A DNA stretch of 64,000 nucleotides, taken from contig OY730171.1 of NCBI GenBank assembly GCA_963422465.1, forward strand, positions 4,732,202 to 4,796,201, read 5' to 3'. Positions within the stretch are counted from its first letter, which is position 1; the number at the start of each line of letters is the position of its first letter. Shown piece by piece: positions 62,577-64,000 of this stretch. A model generated the notes under the pieces. The model worked only from the letters and a program-made list of their open reading frames with translations, was not told the DNA's origin and did no database searches. The position numbers and the translations under genes were made by a program. This stretch comes from Lichina pygmaea. Taxonomy: Eukaryota; Ascomycota; Lichinomycetes; Lichinales; Lichinaceae.

Positions 62577-64000
62577 ATGTCTCCGCGGTTAAAGGCGCCG
62601 GTCCTGACCATCGACGCGGCCGAGATGCGAAAGGTCGACCCGCGAAATACCGAGACTCTCTTTGGCATGTGGACCGGTAAGCCTGAGCCTTTTGTTCGGT
62701 CGTTCGGATCCTCACTCGGCCTTCGTCCTCGGCTTCTGAAATCTTCCCCTCCGTCCTCGTGCCGGTGCTCGGTCCGTCCGTCCGTTCCCCCCCGTCCCTT
62801 TTTCACATGCGTCGACTTGACGACTGACTCGTGAGCCCCGGGCCGCTGCACGCGCGTGTGTGTGCGTGGGCGCGCCCGTGCTCCCTTGCCCCTTTTAGTC
62901 TTCTCCAAGTGCGCCGAGGCCATGGAGGAAGGTCGTCGATACGAGAATCTAAGCTGGCGACTCTGGAATCGCGAGGCGCTCTGCTGCAACGTTGACGGCT
63001 CGCAACGTCCTGCCCTCGACCCATCGTCCTCCTCGTCCTCGGCCTCGCCCGGCTCTCGCCCGTCGCCGCGGCCCAGACGGCGAACGTCGTCGAGCCTGAC
63101 CCGTTCCCCGCCGTACGTATCCGCCTCGGTCTCGAACTCGGCCTCGGCCTCGGCCTCGGCCTCGGCACCGTCGCCGCGATCATCGCCGTCGTCGGCCCTG
63201 TCGTCGTCGAGCCCGTCCCGCTCGAACCAGGCCGAGACGGACGACCTGCCGGGGTTGTCGGTCAGCGTCGAATCCGCCATCTCGGATCGCGACGGCGACG
63301 GCGACGGCGACGACGAAAACGTCGCGACGGCCGATGCCGTCGAGCTCCGCTCGATCCCCCTCGACATCGGTGCGCCCGCCATCCGACGACTGGACTCGTT
63401 CGGGGCTCGGGGCCGCAGCCGCTGCCGGGAACGCCACCTGACCTCGAGCCACCTCGAGCGCATGTTCAGCTCGATCAAGGCCCACAAGGAGCTCGAACCG
63501 CTCGAGCTGTCCCCCGGCATCCGCAACCTCGCCGTTCGGTCGTGCGCGACCGACTCGACGCAGCCGTCGATGGTCGTGGTCGCCCTCCGGCGACCGGCCT
63601 CGACCTCGCCGGCCGATGCTGCCGCCGCGGCGTCGCCCGACAAGCTCGCGAACGCGTCGAGCCCGACCACCTTCCAACCGGTACGCAGCGCCGCCGACGT
63701 GTCTCATCGGAAGAGGATGTTCCTGCTGGGCGGTTCGTCCGGCGAGGACGAGAGCTCGCTTGACAATCACATGCGACCGACGAAGCCGCAGCGCAGCGCC
63801 CTCGCCGAGGGGCTGAGGCCTGCGGCGGCCGACGGCAAGCAGACGTCCTCCAGCGACGAGGTCGTGACGCGGACGATCGGTGAGGACTCCGACGTCGTGG
63901 CCGTGGCCGAGGACGAGGCGATCGCAGTCGCCGACGAGGACGGCGACGAGGACGAGGACGTGGACGTTGACGAGGACGACGACGACGACGACGACGACGA
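62577..64000 (+). CDS. DUF1752/DUF3295 fungal regulatory protein, 3'-truncated by window end
   Basis: Exon 1 is 62577-62676. After a 222-nt intron (62677-62898, the longest with firm ends in the window), exon 2 begins at 62899 and runs past 64000. About 400 aa are visible. The join gives the DUF1752 (AreA-type GATA N-terminal) motif: RNTETLFGMWTVFSKCAEAM, then EEGRRYENLSWRLWNREALCC. A long Ser/Ala-rich region follows ([16 protein letters not shown]). Next comes a segment typical of DUF3295 (HLTSSHLERMFSSIKAHKEL, then KRMFLLGGSSGEDESSLDNH). The window ends in an acidic Asp/Glu run coded by GAC repeats. No zinc finger is seen so far. DUF1752 proteins such as these are thought to act in nitrogen or carbon-source and stress signalling. 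The specific role here is unknown. Confidence 0.88.

Overview
The window reads as nuclear DNA of a filamentous ascomycete (Pezizomycotina, probably Sordariomycetes). The supported genes are GC-rich, are broken by many short introns (mostly 47-90 nt, GT...AG, with CTAAC/CTGAC-like branch sites), and encode typical fungal proteins. These include Ste20-type PAK, Hse1, Vps27, Doa4, Hbs1, BiP/Kar2, a Scp160-type vigilin, capping protein alpha, a NACHT protein, and DUF3716 and DUF1752/DUF3295 proteins. Exon models were built by hand from reading frames, splice signals and remembered family conservation; all but the partial or broken ones sum to an exact multiple of three.

Layout. 0-1.5 kb: decayed hydroxyacid-oxoacid transhydrogenase gene (-). 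2.2-4.5 kb: conserved fungal protein of unknown function (+). 5.9-7.1 kb: F-actin capping protein alpha (+). 7.8-8.5 kb: tail-anchored cytochrome b5 (+). 9.5-11.9 kb: compact NACHT protein (+). 11.9-15.6 kb: gene-poor, low-complexity and repetitive DNA. 15.6-18.1 kb: HSE1 (-). 19.4-22.2 kb: STE20 (-). 22.2-27.6 kb: gene-poor, with three families of diverged tandem repeats. 27.6-32.1 kb: vigilin (+). 34.2-36.6 kb: BiP (-). 37.6-38.0 kb: two tRNA-like genes. 38.1-41.1 kb: HBS1 (-). 41.6-44.0 kb: VPS27 (-), divergent from DOA4 (+, 44.7-48.4 kb). 50.2-51.2 kb: DUF3716 protein (+). 51.5-52.4 kb: unidentified partial gene (-). 52.4-62.6 kb: long stretch without a recognisable gene. 62.6-64.0 kb: DUF1752/DUF3295 protein (+), running off the end.

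Functional themes. Both ESCRT-0 subunits (Hse1 and Vps27) and a Doa4-type deubiquitinase with a rhodanese-like domain lie within 33 kb, and VPS27 and DOA4 are head to head. These proteins act at successive steps of ubiquitin-dependent sorting into multivesicular bodies. STE20 and capping protein alpha both act on cell polarity and actin. Vigilin and Hbs1 act at the ribosome, and BiP acts in ER folding.

The most unusual signals are: two tandem tRNA-like genes with perfect A and B boxes but a structured insert of about 65 nt in the anticodon arm; an apparent GA-AG intron just before the P-loop of HBS1; a KDEL (not HDEL) end on BiP; intergenic islands packed with the palindrome GTAC; and the tandem-repeat field at 24.1-26.3 kb. 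I found no clear new multi-gene system. The tRNA-like pair is the best candidate for something undescribed.
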